A stretch of DNA of 64,000 nt, taken from positions 30,427-94,426 of the forward strand of contig JAOASB010000003.1 in assembly GCA_025210375.1 (NCBI GenBank), read 5' to 3'. A program made the translations under genes and the position numbers. Shown in pieces: positions 11,579 to 20,047 of this stretch. The notes beneath the pieces are model-generated. The model was not told the origin of the DNA. It searched no databases and saw nothing but the letters and a program-made list of their open reading frames with translations. Numbering within the stretch: position 1 is the first letter of the stretch; every line of letters starts with the position of its first letter. The stretch comes from Maledivibacter sp. (GTDB taxonomy: Bacteria > Bacillota > Clostridia > Peptostreptococcales > Caminicellaceae).

Positions 11579-13435
11579 ATGAAAAAAATTGTAAGTTTTA
11601 TGTTAGCATTATTGCTAATAATGTCAGTAACGATGACAGACACCTATGCTATGAATAATAATTATAAGCATAAGTCCCTTAAAATCGCGAAGAAGGGCTA
11701 TTTGTCAATAGGGATTACAAAACAGTTTAAAGATATCGATGATTATGATTGGGCTGAAAAGGCCATAGAAAGAATGGCAATAAAGGGAGTTATAAAGGGA
11801 TATGGAGAAGGAACATATCAACCTAAACGATCTGTTACTAAGCTTGAAGCAATAATCATGGCCCTTAGGGTTATGGGATATGAAGATATGGCGAGGATAA
11901 ACCTAGATAGAATTAAAAAAGGGGCTAAGAAACTAAAAAATAAAGGCAAGATTGAAGTATGGGCCTATGGATATGTTGATGTGGCTTTGGAAAAGGGAAT
12001 ACTTGATGAATTTGAGCTTATAGATATGAACTTAAATGAACCCGCCAAAAGACACGAGGTAGCAAAGTATATAATAAGAGCCTTAGGTTATGAGGAAGAA
12101 GCTGAAGAGTATATGAATAAGGAGCTTCGATTTATTGATGCCGAAGCTGTACAGCTTGGGTCGGTAGGGTATGTATATCTTGCAGATAAAAAGGGCATCA
12201 TCAAGGGATATCCTGATAAAACCTATAGACCAAATAAATCCATTACCAGGGCAGAAATGGCAGTCCTAATCGCAAGGTTGGATGATAGTGTGTATAGCGA
12301 TATAGATGAAAATGAAAAATTTGCGGAGCTAGTGGCAATTAGGGAAAATAAATTGATATTAAAAATCGATGACCGAAATAAAGAATATAGGATTTTAGAA
12401 AATGCCCCTGTTTATACTAAGGATGGCAAATATGTTTCAACAAGGGAATTAGAAGTAGGTATGGAAATAAAGATACAGCTTAATGATGAAGGTATTATAG
12501 TATTCTTTGAAATCAAAGGAGATTATAACAAGGATACAGTGAAGGAATATACAGGTGAAGTAGAAGATATAGATAATGATTATGAATGGATTGAGCTGGA
12601 GATAGGAAATAGAGATAGAAAATATTACGTAATAGATGAAACAAAGGTAGTATTTGATCATGGTGTAGAAGGTGATATAGAAGATGTAAAAGTAGGTGAT
12701 AAAGTTTATGTAAAAATAAGAGAAGATGACGAAATAGTATATATTGAAGTAGACAGAGAACTATATCATGAATATAAAGGCGAAGTAGAGGATATTGATG
12801 GTGACTATGATTGGATTGAAATAGACATAGGAAGTAAGGATAAAAGATTTGACATAACAGATGAAACAAAGGTAATATTTGAAGATGATATAGAGGGAGA
12901 TATAGAGGATATCAAAATAGGGGATGAAGTAGAAGTAAAAATAAATGAAGATGAAGAGATAGAGTATATGGAGGTTGACAGAGAATTAGATTATGATGTG
13001 TATGAGGGGCTTTTATTAGAAGTGGACGATGAAGAAATATCTATCCTTTCATCCAAAAAAGTTATTTCATTTGAATTAGAGAAACATGTAAAGGTTGAGT
13101 TTAAAGATAGAGAAGGGGATTTAGACGATTTAATGGTTGGAGACGAAGTTAAATTAATAGTAGATGAAGATGATGACGAGGTTCTAGAAATTCAAGTAGA
13201 TAGAAAATATAATGCTGTAGGCATAGCTGGTAAACTAATAATTGTCTATGAAGATGAAAGACAGATAGCAATTAAGCAGGACACAAAAGTAAAGATCTAT
13301 GATTATAAAAGCTCCACTAACGTATATGTAAATGACGATAGAGCTAAATTATCGGATTTAGAAGAAGATGATAATATACTACTTATCGTGGATGATGGTG
13401 AAGTAGAAGAGATAAGGGCATATAGAGTAGAATAG
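11579..13435 (+). CDS. Secreted S-layer-homology protein with acidic repeats
   Basis: 618 residues with a Sec signal peptide (MKKIVSFMLALLLIMSVTMT, cleavage near residue 25). Three SLH modules follow (about residues 50-105, 122-170 and 180-235: WAEKAIERMAIKGVIKGYGE, then VALEKGILDEF, then IIKGYPDKTYRPNKSITRAE). SLH modules normally bind pyruvylated secondary cell-wall polymer. The C-terminal two thirds contain about five 65-70-residue repeats with the pattern GEVEDIDxDYxWIEL..DETKV.F..GDIEDIKVGDEVxVKI, very rich in Asp and Glu, which suggests cation binding or an extended surface stalk. ATTAGGAGGATAAAGT precedes ATG 11579. It may be a cell-surface scaffold or S-layer component; no enzymatic domain was seen. 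The sigI-rsgI pair lies downstream beyond a terminator. Confidence 0.85.
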   Translation: MKKIVSFMLALLLIMSVTMTDTYAMNNNYKHKSLKIAKKGYLSIGITKQFKDIDDYDWAEKAIERMAIKGVIKGYGEGTYQPKRSVTKLEAIIMALRVMGYEDMARINLDRIKKGAKKLKNKGKIEVWAYGYVDVALEKGILDEFELIDMNLNEPAKRHEVAKYIIRALGYEEEAEEYMNKELRFIDAEAVQLGSVGYVYLADKKGIIKGYPDKTYRPNKSITRAEMAVLIARLDDSVYSDIDENEKFAELVAIRENKLILKIDDRNKEYRILENAPVYTKDGKYVSTRELEVGMEIKIQLNDEGIIVFFEIKGDYNKDTVKEYTGEVEDIDNDYEWIELEIGNRDRKYYVIDETKVVFDHGVEGDIEDVKVGDKVYVKIREDDEIVYIEVDRELYHEYKGEVEDIDGDYDWIEIDIGSKDKRFDITDETKVIFEDDIEGDIEDIKIGDEVEVKINEDEEIEYMEVDRELDYDVYEGLLLEVDDEEISILSSKKVISFELEKHVKVEFKDREGDLDDLMVGDEVKLIVDEDDDEVLEIQVDRKYNAVGIAGKLIIVYEDERQIAIKQDTKVKIYDYKSSTNVYVNDDRAKLSDLEEDDNILLIVDDGEVEEIRAYRVE

Positions 13436-13442
13436 CTGCAAA

Positions 13443-13471
13443 AAAGCACTGGAAAAATCCAGTGCTTTTAT
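13443..13471 (+). terminator. Terminator of the SLH gene
   Basis: AAAGCACTGG / CCAGTGCTTT with a 5-nt loop, followed by TTATTATG; it begins 8 nt after the stop codon. Confidence 0.85.
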
Positions 13472-13559
13472 TATGCCTATAAAATCAAATATAATATATT
13501 TGAGTACCTAAAAATATTTATTTTTTACGTATATCTGTGATGTAAAAGGTGGTGAAAGC

Positions 13560-14297
13560 GTGGGCCCATTTTTAAAAATATTTAAGAAAACAAAAACACC
13601 TATAGAAGATAGGCTGACAAAAATTAAAGGTGGAGATGATGAGGAAAGAGAAAATTTCATTGATGAATACACTCCTTTTATAATAAAGTGCATTACTAAA
13701 GTCACAAATAGATATATTGAGATAGAGAATGACGATGAATTTAGTATTGGACTTGAAGCTTTTAATGAGGCCATAAATAAATACGAATTTACTAAAGGTA
13801 GCTTTATTGGATATGCAGAAAGGGTTATTAAAAGTAGGGTAATAGACTTTCATAGGAAAACGAAAAAATTAAAGAAAGTGATATCCATGGATGGACAGGA
13901 TGTAATTGAAAATAAGTTGGAAGGAAAATCAAAACATTGTAGCCTAACTGAAAGATATGAGATGAAGGAACAGATATTAGAATTACAAGCTTTGCTGAAG
14001 GACTTTAATATATCCTTCAAAGAGTTGGTAGAAGAAACTCCAAAGCATATTGATACTCGGTTAAATGCCATATCTATAGCAAATTCTATGATTGAAGACG
14101 ATTCTATAAAGGAAGAATTGTATAGAAAGAAAATGCTTCCAGTAAAAAAGATACTAGAAAAAATAGGCGGGAGCAAAAAGGTCTTGAAAAGAAATAGAAA
14201 ATTTATTATTTCAGTGGCTTTAATATTAGACAGTGAATTAGATGTATTAAGGGATTATATATACGAAGTAGAAGGGAGGAAGAAGCATGGTATATAA
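13560..14297 (+). CDS. sigI: RNA polymerase sigma factor SigI
   Basis: 245-residue sigma-70-family factor of the SigI type, which in Clostridia and Bacilli controls cell-envelope, heat or extracellular polysaccharide-degradation genes. The region-2-like segment (EFSIGLEAFNEAINKYEFTKGSFIGYAERVIKSRVIDFHRK) and the SigI C-terminal helix-turn-helix region (ILEKIGGSKKVLKRNRKFIISVALIL) are present, and no ECF signature is seen. The GTG start at 13560 follows GGTGGTG. It overlaps the downstream rsgI by 11 nt, so the pair is translationally coupled. Autoregulation is usual for the family, but the upstream region gave no motif I could assign with confidence. Confidence 0.9.
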   Translation: MGPFLKIFKKTKTPIEDRLTKIKGGDDEERENFIDEYTPFIIKCITKVTNRYIEIENDDEFSIGLEAFNEAINKYEFTKGSFIGYAERVIKSRVIDFHRKTKKLKKVISMDGQDVIENKLEGKSKHCSLTERYEMKEQILELQALLKDFNISFKELVEETPKHIDTRLNAISIANSMIEDDSIKEELYRKKMLPVKKILEKIGGSKKVLKRNRKFIISVALILDSELDVLRDYIYEVEGRKKHGI

Positions 14298-15582
14298 GGG
14301 CGTAGTAATGGAAGTAGAAAAGAGTTACATAATAGTTCTTACCCATGGCGTTGATTATGTAAAGCTAAAGAAAAAAGGAAACGTTGATATAGGGAAAAAA
14401 ATAATGTTCATAGAGGATGACATTATAAGGGAAAGTTATACATCCTTTAAACCTTTCATTGGGATTGCAGCTGCCATTATTTTGATTATTGCTACTATTA
14501 TAGGAGGCTTTGGAATTGATTTCATAAAAGGCTTTCAGGCATATGCCATAGTAAGTTTGGATATAAATCCTAGTTTAGAATTTCAAATAGATGATAGAGA
14601 AATTGTTAAGAAGGTAAACCCTCTAAATGACCAAGGGCAAGAAATTATTGATGATAATATGGTAGGGATGAAGATTGAAAATGCAGTCATATATAGTATA
14701 AAAAAGGCAATCGATAAGGAATACCTAAATAATGAAAACAATATAGTATTAATTTCAAATGTAATTTTAAATGATGATGTTGAGCATACCGCAATAATTG
14801 AGAATGAGATTTATAAAAAAGTAGAAGAGGATGACGAACTACAGGATATAGACCTCATATATGTTGATTCAGACAAGGAAGTTCTAGAGAAAGCAAGGGA
14901 AAATCATGTTTCAGTTGGTAAGTATAAGGTTTATGAGATTGTTTCAACTAATAAGCCTGAGGTGAAGGTAGAGGACATAAAGAATAAAAAAGTAAGTGAC
15001 TTAGTGAAGGAACACAAAGAGTTAAGGAAAGATGAAATCTTAAAAACTAATAAAAAAATAAAGGAAAAGAAAGACAAAATTAAAAAAGAGATAAACAAAA
15101 AGAAGCAAATAAAAAACAAAAATAAAGAGGAAGAAAAGAAGGATATAAAATATGAAATTAAAAAGAAGAAGAGAAAGCTTGAGAATATGAAAAAAGCAAA
15201 GGATAAAAATGAATCAAATAAAGGCAAGAAGCAAAAAACAAATATAAATATTAGAAAGTACAAAGATAAGAATAAAAATCAAAATAAAGCTGATAATGAT
15301 AAAGGAATTATAAAAGATAGTGAAAGCAAGATACTTAAAGATATAAATACAAAAATCATAGAAATAGAATCAAAGAAAAAGATGAATAAAGAAAAAGAAA
15401 ATAAAAATGAAGACGACGATGATAATGATAAAGGGATCATAAAAGACAATGAAAGTAAGATATTTAAAGATATAAGTACAAAAATCATAGAAATAAAATC
15501 AAAGAAAAATATGGATAAAGAAAAAGAAGACAACGATGACGACGACAATGACGACGACAATGGCGAAGAGGAAGATGATTAA
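14287..15582 (+). CDS. rsgI: Membrane anti-sigma factor RsgI with a charged repeat tail
   Basis: 431 residues; binds SigI at the membrane and releases it on an extracellular signal. The N-terminal cytoplasmic RsgI domain (YKGVVMEVEKSYIIVLTHG) is followed by a transmembrane helix (57-80). The conserved juxtamembrane domain AYAIVSLDINPSLEFQIDD carries an Asn94-Pro95 pair, the type of site where RsgI proteins self-cleave. Beyond about residue 230 the ectodomain is unusual: a long Lys/Glu coil, then two copies of DKGIIKD(S/N)ESKI.KDI.TKIIEI.SKK, each followed by an acidic run, ending in Asp/Glu. There is no carbohydrate-binding module of the kind found in cellulolytic clostridia. It is coupled to sigI. 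Confidence 0.88.
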   Translation: MVYKGVVMEVEKSYIIVLTHGVDYVKLKKKGNVDIGKKIMFIEDDIIRESYTSFKPFIGIAAAIILIIATIIGGFGIDFIKGFQAYAIVSLDINPSLEFQIDDREIVKKVNPLNDQGQEIIDDNMVGMKIENAVIYSIKKAIDKEYLNNENNIVLISNVILNDDVEHTAIIENEIYKKVEEDDELQDIDLIYVDSDKEVLEKARENHVSVGKYKVYEIVSTNKPEVKVEDIKNKKVSDLVKEHKELRKDEILKTNKKIKEKKDKIKKEINKKKQIKNKNKEEEKKDIKYEIKKKKRKLENMKKAKDKNESNKGKKQKTNINIRKYKDKNKNQNKADNDKGIIKDSESKILKDINTKIIEIESKKKMNKEKENKNEDDDDNDKGIIKDNESKIFKDISTKIIEIKSKKNMDKEKEDNDDDDNDDDNGEEEDD

Positions 15583-15595
15583 GGTAAAACATGGA

Positions 15596-15636
15596 AGCCG
15601 GGTAATCAATTATTTTTATTGACTACCTGGCTTTTT
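15596..15636 (+). terminator. Terminator of the sigI-rsgI operon
   Basis: AGCCGGGTAATCAAT pairs with ATTGACTACCTGGCT (two mismatches) and is followed by TTTTATAT, 13 nt after the rsgI stop. Confidence 0.8.
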
Positions 15637-15643
15637 ATATAAA

Positions 15644-15691
15644 TAGAATCGGAAGTAGCTATAGCAATAATGCAGGGAGCTACCGGATTCT
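15644..15691. repeat. Inverted repeat hairpin
   Basis: TAGAATCGG..AGTAGCT is inverted as AGCTACCGGATTCTA. It lies in the 412-bp gap between rsgI and the S8 protease. There is no T-tract and no assignable function. Confidence 0.4.
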
Positions 15692-15900
15692 ATTTTGTAA
15701 TAAAGTGTTTTTTAAGACCCTGAAAAATATAAGAAAGCCCCATATAAATAGTCTGACAACTTTATTCCTTTTACTATGAGTATATGAAATACAAAGCAAT
15801 ATGTTCCAAATAAAAAAATATTGTTACATAAAATGTATTTATACTGAATTTTTATTTTTATACACTTTATTCATCAAATGGGAATATTATAAATTAGTTG

Positions 15901-15964
15901 AGGGAATTGCATAATTTAAACTTAGCTAAGTTGCATAATGAACGGGGGATTATGCAATTTGCTC
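15901..15964 (-). repeat. MITE family B, 64-bp deletion derivative
   Basis: AGGGAATTGCATAAT at the left and ATTATGCAATTTGCTC at the right match the two ends of the 157-158 bp family, with most of the centre lost. It is flanked by a perfect 5-bp duplication, AGTTG (15896-15900 and 15965-15969), which shows that the short form itself inserted or was deleted after insertion. It lies about 30 bp before the S8 protease start. Confidence 0.75.
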
Positions 15965-15994
15965 AGTTGTAGTATATAGGGGGAAAAAGTATTT

Positions 15995-17902
15995 ATGAAA
16001 AAGGCAAACAATAAAATTGATACGACATTGGATTTAATTTTGAAGCTGCCTGAGGAAAGAAAACAAAGAAGCGGATATTTAAAGACCGGATTCGAAACCC
16101 TTACAGATAGTTGGGAGCTAATAGTGAAGTATAAAGGTAAAAATATAAAAAAAATAGCTAATGAATTGGATGCACAGGTAGAAATTATTAGTAAAAAATT
16201 TGCCATATTTACTATAGAGGAAGAAAAGATATATCTATTATCACAATACAAGGAGGTAGAATATATTGAAAAGCCTAGGAGGCTTATTAGTTCAATTAAT
16301 ACAGTGGGAAAATATGATTTAGATGCCCTTCAAAAATACTCTATAAAGGATTTAAATGGAGAAGGAGTAATGATTGGAATAATCGATTCCGGGATAGAGT
16401 ATAACAATCCTGATTTTATAAATGAAGATGGGACTACAAGAATTGAATGCATATGGGATCAATCAGTTGTTGAGGGACAGTCCCCTAAGGGATTCAATAA
16501 GGGAACGGAATGGAATAGAAAGGAAATAAATAGAGCCTTAAAGGATATAAAGGAAGATAAATATTCATCAGTAATACACCATATTGATGTATTGGGTCAT
16601 GGAACTTGTGTAGCAGGTATAGCAGCGGGAAATGGAAGGTCCCATGGAGGTAATTATTCGGGCGTAGCTCCAAAATCCGAATTAATGATTGTTAAGCTAG
16701 GAGCAAGGGGAGGAGAAGGATTTTCAAGAACTACAGAGTTTATGAGGGCTATGAGATATTTAGTAGATAAAGCTAAAAGCATAAATAAACCTATAGTCAT
16801 AAATGGAAATTATGGTACCGATGAAGGATGTGGTGATGGTAATTCATTATTTGAAAGCTGCATAAATGAAATTTTGGAGGAATGGAAGATAACAATGGTG
16901 GTTGCTGCTGGTAATACGGGATATGCAGGCCATCATTTTGGTGGAAGAGTACAGGGAAATAAAGATACTGAAATAAAAATACAAGTGGGCAGAGAAGAAA
17001 GAATAATAACGTTGGAAGTATGGAAAAATTTCTATGATGTATTTGATTTTGAATTGATATCTCCCCATGGATATACAACGGGGAAAATAGATGTGGACAA
17101 AGAGCTTTATAGGATTGATATAGATACTATGGAGTGCTATATATGCTTGAATGAACCCAATAAAGACGATAGGAACCAACAGGCTTTTATTTTAATCTTG
17201 CCTAAAAATGACACAATTAAGGAGGGGATATGGAGCTTAAAAATTCATGGTAAAAACATTGTGGATGGAAGCCTAGATATTTGGATTCCCATGACGGAAA
17301 TAGACCAAGAAGAAACTAGATTTTTAAAAAGTGATTTCAGCCGTACCATAAGAGTTCCCGGAACGGCATCAAAGGTGATAACTGTAGGGAGCTATGATCC
17401 TTTGACCAATAGTGTTTGTAATTTTTCTGGCAAAGGGAATTCAGAGCCAGAACAAATTATTAAGCCGGAATTAGTTGCCCCTTATGGCAATATAATAAAT
17501 CCCCTTGCTAAGATAGATAATCGTAATTTAATTGGTACCGGAATATCAACAGCATATGTGGCTGGTGCAGCAGCACTATTAATGCAATGGGGTATAGTAA
17601 TGGGAAACGATACCCAACTGTACGGAGATAAAGTAAAAGAATATCTTATTAAAGGTGCAATGAGAAAAAATGAGAAAATGGAGTTTCCCAATAACCTATG
17701 GGGCTTTGGAAGTCTATGGATAGAAAACAGTATAAAATTAGCGAAACTTGGAGGTAATAGGGGAAGCAAAAATGTAGAGCCTAATGAAAACTATATTCAG
17801 GAAAGAATAGTTAAGGTTTTAGGAGTACATCCTATGCACATGAATCCCATATTTCTTTCCTATTTCCCAGTTATTTATGACAAATACAACCATGTAGATT
17901 AA
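15995..17902 (+). CDS. Subtilisin-family (S8) serine protease, Csp-like
   Basis: 635 residues without a signal peptide. The catalytic triad is intact: D131 in GIIDSG, H202 in LGHGTCVAGIAAG, and S518 in GTGISTAYVAGAAALLMQWG. A roughly 100-residue N-terminal region (prodomain-like) precedes the catalytic core. An insertion between the His and Ser blocks (about residues 320-450) fits the jelly-roll of clostridial Csp germination proteases, which process the cortex hydrolase SleC. A role in spore germination is therefore an attractive guess, but no sleC or other spore gene is nearby. AGGGGGAAAAAG lies about 12 nt before the ATG. Confidence 0.85.
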   Translation: MKKANNKIDTTLDLILKLPEERKQRSGYLKTGFETLTDSWELIVKYKGKNIKKIANELDAQVEIISKKFAIFTIEEEKIYLLSQYKEVEYIEKPRRLISSINTVGKYDLDALQKYSIKDLNGEGVMIGIIDSGIEYNNPDFINEDGTTRIECIWDQSVVEGQSPKGFNKGTEWNRKEINRALKDIKEDKYSSVIHHIDVLGHGTCVAGIAAGNGRSHGGNYSGVAPKSELMIVKLGARGGEGFSRTTEFMRAMRYLVDKAKSINKPIVINGNYGTDEGCGDGNSLFESCINEILEEWKITMVVAAGNTGYAGHHFGGRVQGNKDTEIKIQVGREERIITLEVWKNFYDVFDFELISPHGYTTGKIDVDKELYRIDIDTMECYICLNEPNKDDRNQQAFILILPKNDTIKEGIWSLKIHGKNIVDGSLDIWIPMTEIDQEETRFLKSDFSRTIRVPGTASKVITVGSYDPLTNSVCNFSGKGNSEPEQIIKPELVAPYGNIINPLAKIDNRNLIGTGISTAYVAGAAALLMQWGIVMGNDTQLYGDKVKEYLIKGAMRKNEKMEFPNNLWGFGSLWIENSIKLAKLGGNRGSKNVEPNENYIQERIVKVLGVHPMHMNPIFLSYFPVIYDKYNHVD

Positions 17903-17984
17903 ATTTAAATAATGATATAATATATAGTAATACTGCTTTAAATATTGATGAATTTTTCTAAAAAGTATATAAGTATTTATTATT

Positions 17985-18061
17985 TCAGCATAAATTCTAA
18001 CTTATACACGTCCAAAATGCCCGAAAGCATCTCATATTTCTCCATTTATAAATTAAGCTAT
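17985..18061. repeat. Possible decayed copy of hairpin repeat family A
   Basis: TAAATTCTAACTTATACACG on the left and CATTTATAAATTAAGC on the right resemble the arms of the 26111/26213 copies, but the terminal TATAGA parts are eroded. Low-confidence assignment. Confidence 0.35.
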
Positions 18062-18108
18062 ACTATAAAACCCTATACACTAAAGAAAAATTAAGAAGGA
18101 TGATTGCT

Positions 18109-19170
18109 ATGAAGAGGATAGATGAAAGAGATACGATGTTTGCAAGGATGACCTATCAAAAAGGCTCCAAGGAATACGAAGATTACTATAAAAGAAATCC
18201 CGATAAAAAGGAAATTGATGATGAACTTAGAACCCTACCAAGTATATGTGGAGAAGGAACAGCCACCTTTCATTCTCTTCATTCACCCCTTGCAGATGCT
18301 GGATTTAGATTTTTATCGGATATAAAAAAATATGTAGAAGGTGAAGTAAATAAAAATAGAGTTGAGGTTGAAGCTGAGGAAATAACCAAAAAGATAAAGA
18401 AATTTTCAAGATATTTTGGAGCAAAACTAGTAGGAATAGCAAAGCTTAAAGAGCATCATTATTATAGCTATAGGGGAAGAAATCCAGAAAGCTACGGAGA
18501 GAAAATAGATAAATTTCATAAATACGGAATAGTTTTTGCTGTAGAAATGGATAAGGATATGATAAACAGGGCCCCACAATGTGAAGAGGTTATAGCTGTG
18601 ACAAAGGGGTATATTGATGGGGCAATAATAGGTATGTGGATTAGCTATTATATTAGGGAGCTGGGATACGAAGCAAGAAATCATATGGATGGTAATTACA
18701 TGGTAGTTGCGCCACTTGTCGCTCAGGATGCTGGTCTTGGGGAGATAGGAAGAAATGGATTACTAATTACAAAGGAATATGGACAAAGGGTGAGACTTGG
18801 TGTAGTTACTACGGACATGCCCCTTATACCAGATGAAAGAGAGGATTTCGGGATTAAGGAATTCTGTAAGGTATGTAATAAATGTTCTAAAACCTGTCCA
18901 GGTAAAGCCATACCCACTGGAGACATGGAAGAAATTGATGGGGAGCTTAGATGGCAAATAAATCAAGAAAATTGCTATGTCATGTGGAGACGTATAGGAA
19001 CTGACTGCGGTGTGTGTCTATCTACATGTCCATTTAGTCAAGGAGTACCTAGGGAGCTGGTAGATAATATGAGGATTTCTAAGAAAAATATGGGTAAAAT
19101 TCTAAGGGAATACGAAGAAAAATATGGCATAAGACCCTATATTAGAGAACCCCTGGATTTATTAAAATAA
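18109..19170 (+). CDS. Cobalamin/Fe-S reductase-like protein (QueG / reductive dehalogenase type)
   Basis: 353 residues. The C-terminal half carries two ferredoxin-type clusters, FCKVCNKCSKTCPGKAIP (C253/C256/C259/C263) and a second set ending TDCGVCLSTCPFSQGVP, in the spacing shared by epoxyqueuosine reductase and reductive-dehalogenase-like proteins. The preceding domain contains VVAPLVAQDAGLGEIGRNGLLITKEYGQRVRLGVVTTD, the typical corrinoid/flavodoxin-fold segment. There is no Tat signal or membrane anchor, so it is cytoplasmic and not a respiratory dehalogenase. The N-terminal 90 residues (MFARMTYQKGSKEYEDYYKR) are an extension relative to QueG. ATG 18109 is chosen over 18100 because AGAAGGA is then spaced by 8 nt. 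The substrate is undetermined. Confidence 0.75.
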   Translation: MKRIDERDTMFARMTYQKGSKEYEDYYKRNPDKKEIDDELRTLPSICGEGTATFHSLHSPLADAGFRFLSDIKKYVEGEVNKNRVEVEAEEITKKIKKFSRYFGAKLVGIAKLKEHHYYSYRGRNPESYGEKIDKFHKYGIVFAVEMDKDMINRAPQCEEVIAVTKGYIDGAIIGMWISYYIRELGYEARNHMDGNYMVVAPLVAQDAGLGEIGRNGLLITKEYGQRVRLGVVTTDMPLIPDEREDFGIKEFCKVCNKCSKTCPGKAIPTGDMEEIDGELRWQINQENCYVMWRRIGTDCGVCLSTCPFSQGVPRELVDNMRISKKNMGKILREYEEKYGIRPYIREPLDLLK

Positions 19171-19352
19171 TACGATGGTACATAGGCTTTTACAGTTGGT
19201 ACAATAGCATAAAAGTAAATAGCAAAATTTTTGTGGGGGTTACTATAAAAAAAACATATGATACATACTTGAAGTATAGAAAAAATTAATTAGACAGTAA
19301 CATGGATAAAATGATATCGTTTTTAGTATCAATGCATAGGGAGGAATAACAA

Positions 19353-20033
19353 ATGAAATTTATAAAAAACAATAAAATAAAGATATTAATTATTTTAGCT
19401 ATTATATGTATGTACTTGTTTATACCTTCAGTTAAAATAAATATAAATCAAGCTATATTTATTTTGAGTAATGTTAATGTGGACATGGCTAGAGAATATA
19501 TATTGTCATTTGGGATGTGGGCGCCTATTGTATCTTTCTTACTCATGATTTTACAATCAATTGCTGCACCCCTTCCTGCATTCATTATTACCTTTGCTAA
19601 TGCAGGATTATTTGGATGGATTAAAGGAGCTATTCTTTCTTGGTCTAGTGCCATGGCGGGAGCTGCAATTTGTTTTTATATAGCCAGATTTTTAGGAAGA
19701 AATGCAGTAGAAAAGCTTACATCTAGAACAGCATTAAAGAGTGTAGATGGATTTTTTGAAAAATATGGTAAATACGCGATTTTAATTGCAAGATTACTAC
19801 CCTTCATATCATTCGATATTGTAAGCTATGCAGCAGGGCTTACATCTATGAGTTTTTGGTCATTCTTTATAGCTACAGGACTGGGACAACTTCCTGCTAC
19901 AATTATTTATTCATATATAGGAGGTATGCTTACAGGAACTACAAGGACTTTTGTATTTGGATTATTATGCTTATTTTCATTAAGTATATTAATAGCACTA
20001 ATTAAGAAAATTTGGGATGACAAAAAAAGATAA
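19353..20033 (+). CDS. TVP38/TMEM64-family membrane protein (DedA superfamily)
   Basis: 226 residues with about six hydrophobic segments. An N-terminal anchor is followed by the family core QSIAAPLPAFIITFANAGLFGW, then GAAICFYIARFLGRNAVEKL, and the re-entrant/pore-like RLLPFISFDIVSYAAGLTSMSFWSFFIATGLGQLPATI. Related VTT-domain proteins are lipid scramblases/transporters in other organisms; the bacterial role is unsettled. GGGAGGAATAACA precedes ATG 19353. The downstream rhodanese lipoprotein starts 15 nt after the stop and is almost certainly co-transcribed; such pairing suggests a sulfur- or selenium-related membrane function. Confidence 0.85.
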   Translation: MKFIKNNKIKILIILAIICMYLFIPSVKININQAIFILSNVNVDMAREYILSFGMWAPIVSFLLMILQSIAAPLPAFIITFANAGLFGWIKGAILSWSSAMAGAAICFYIARFLGRNAVEKLTSRTALKSVDGFFEKYGKYAILIARLLPFISFDIVSYAAGLTSMSFWSFFIATGLGQLPATIIYSYIGGMLTGTTRTFVFGLLCLFSLSILIALIKKIWDDKKR

Positions 20034-20047
20034 GGAGGGAATTAGAA

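Noticed and set aside
12513..12869. 118-codon antisense frame inside the SLH gene
   Set aside because: A complement of the acidic repeat codons, with extreme composition (Leu/His/Tyr) and no start signals.
14931..15560. Antisense Phe/Ser-rich frames opposite rsgI
   Set aside because: Mirror images of the Lys/Glu/Asp repeat region; low complexity and not plausible genes.
16797..17179. Minus-strand frames within the S8 protease gene
   Set aside because: Shadows of a gene with an intact catalytic triad; no independent start signals.
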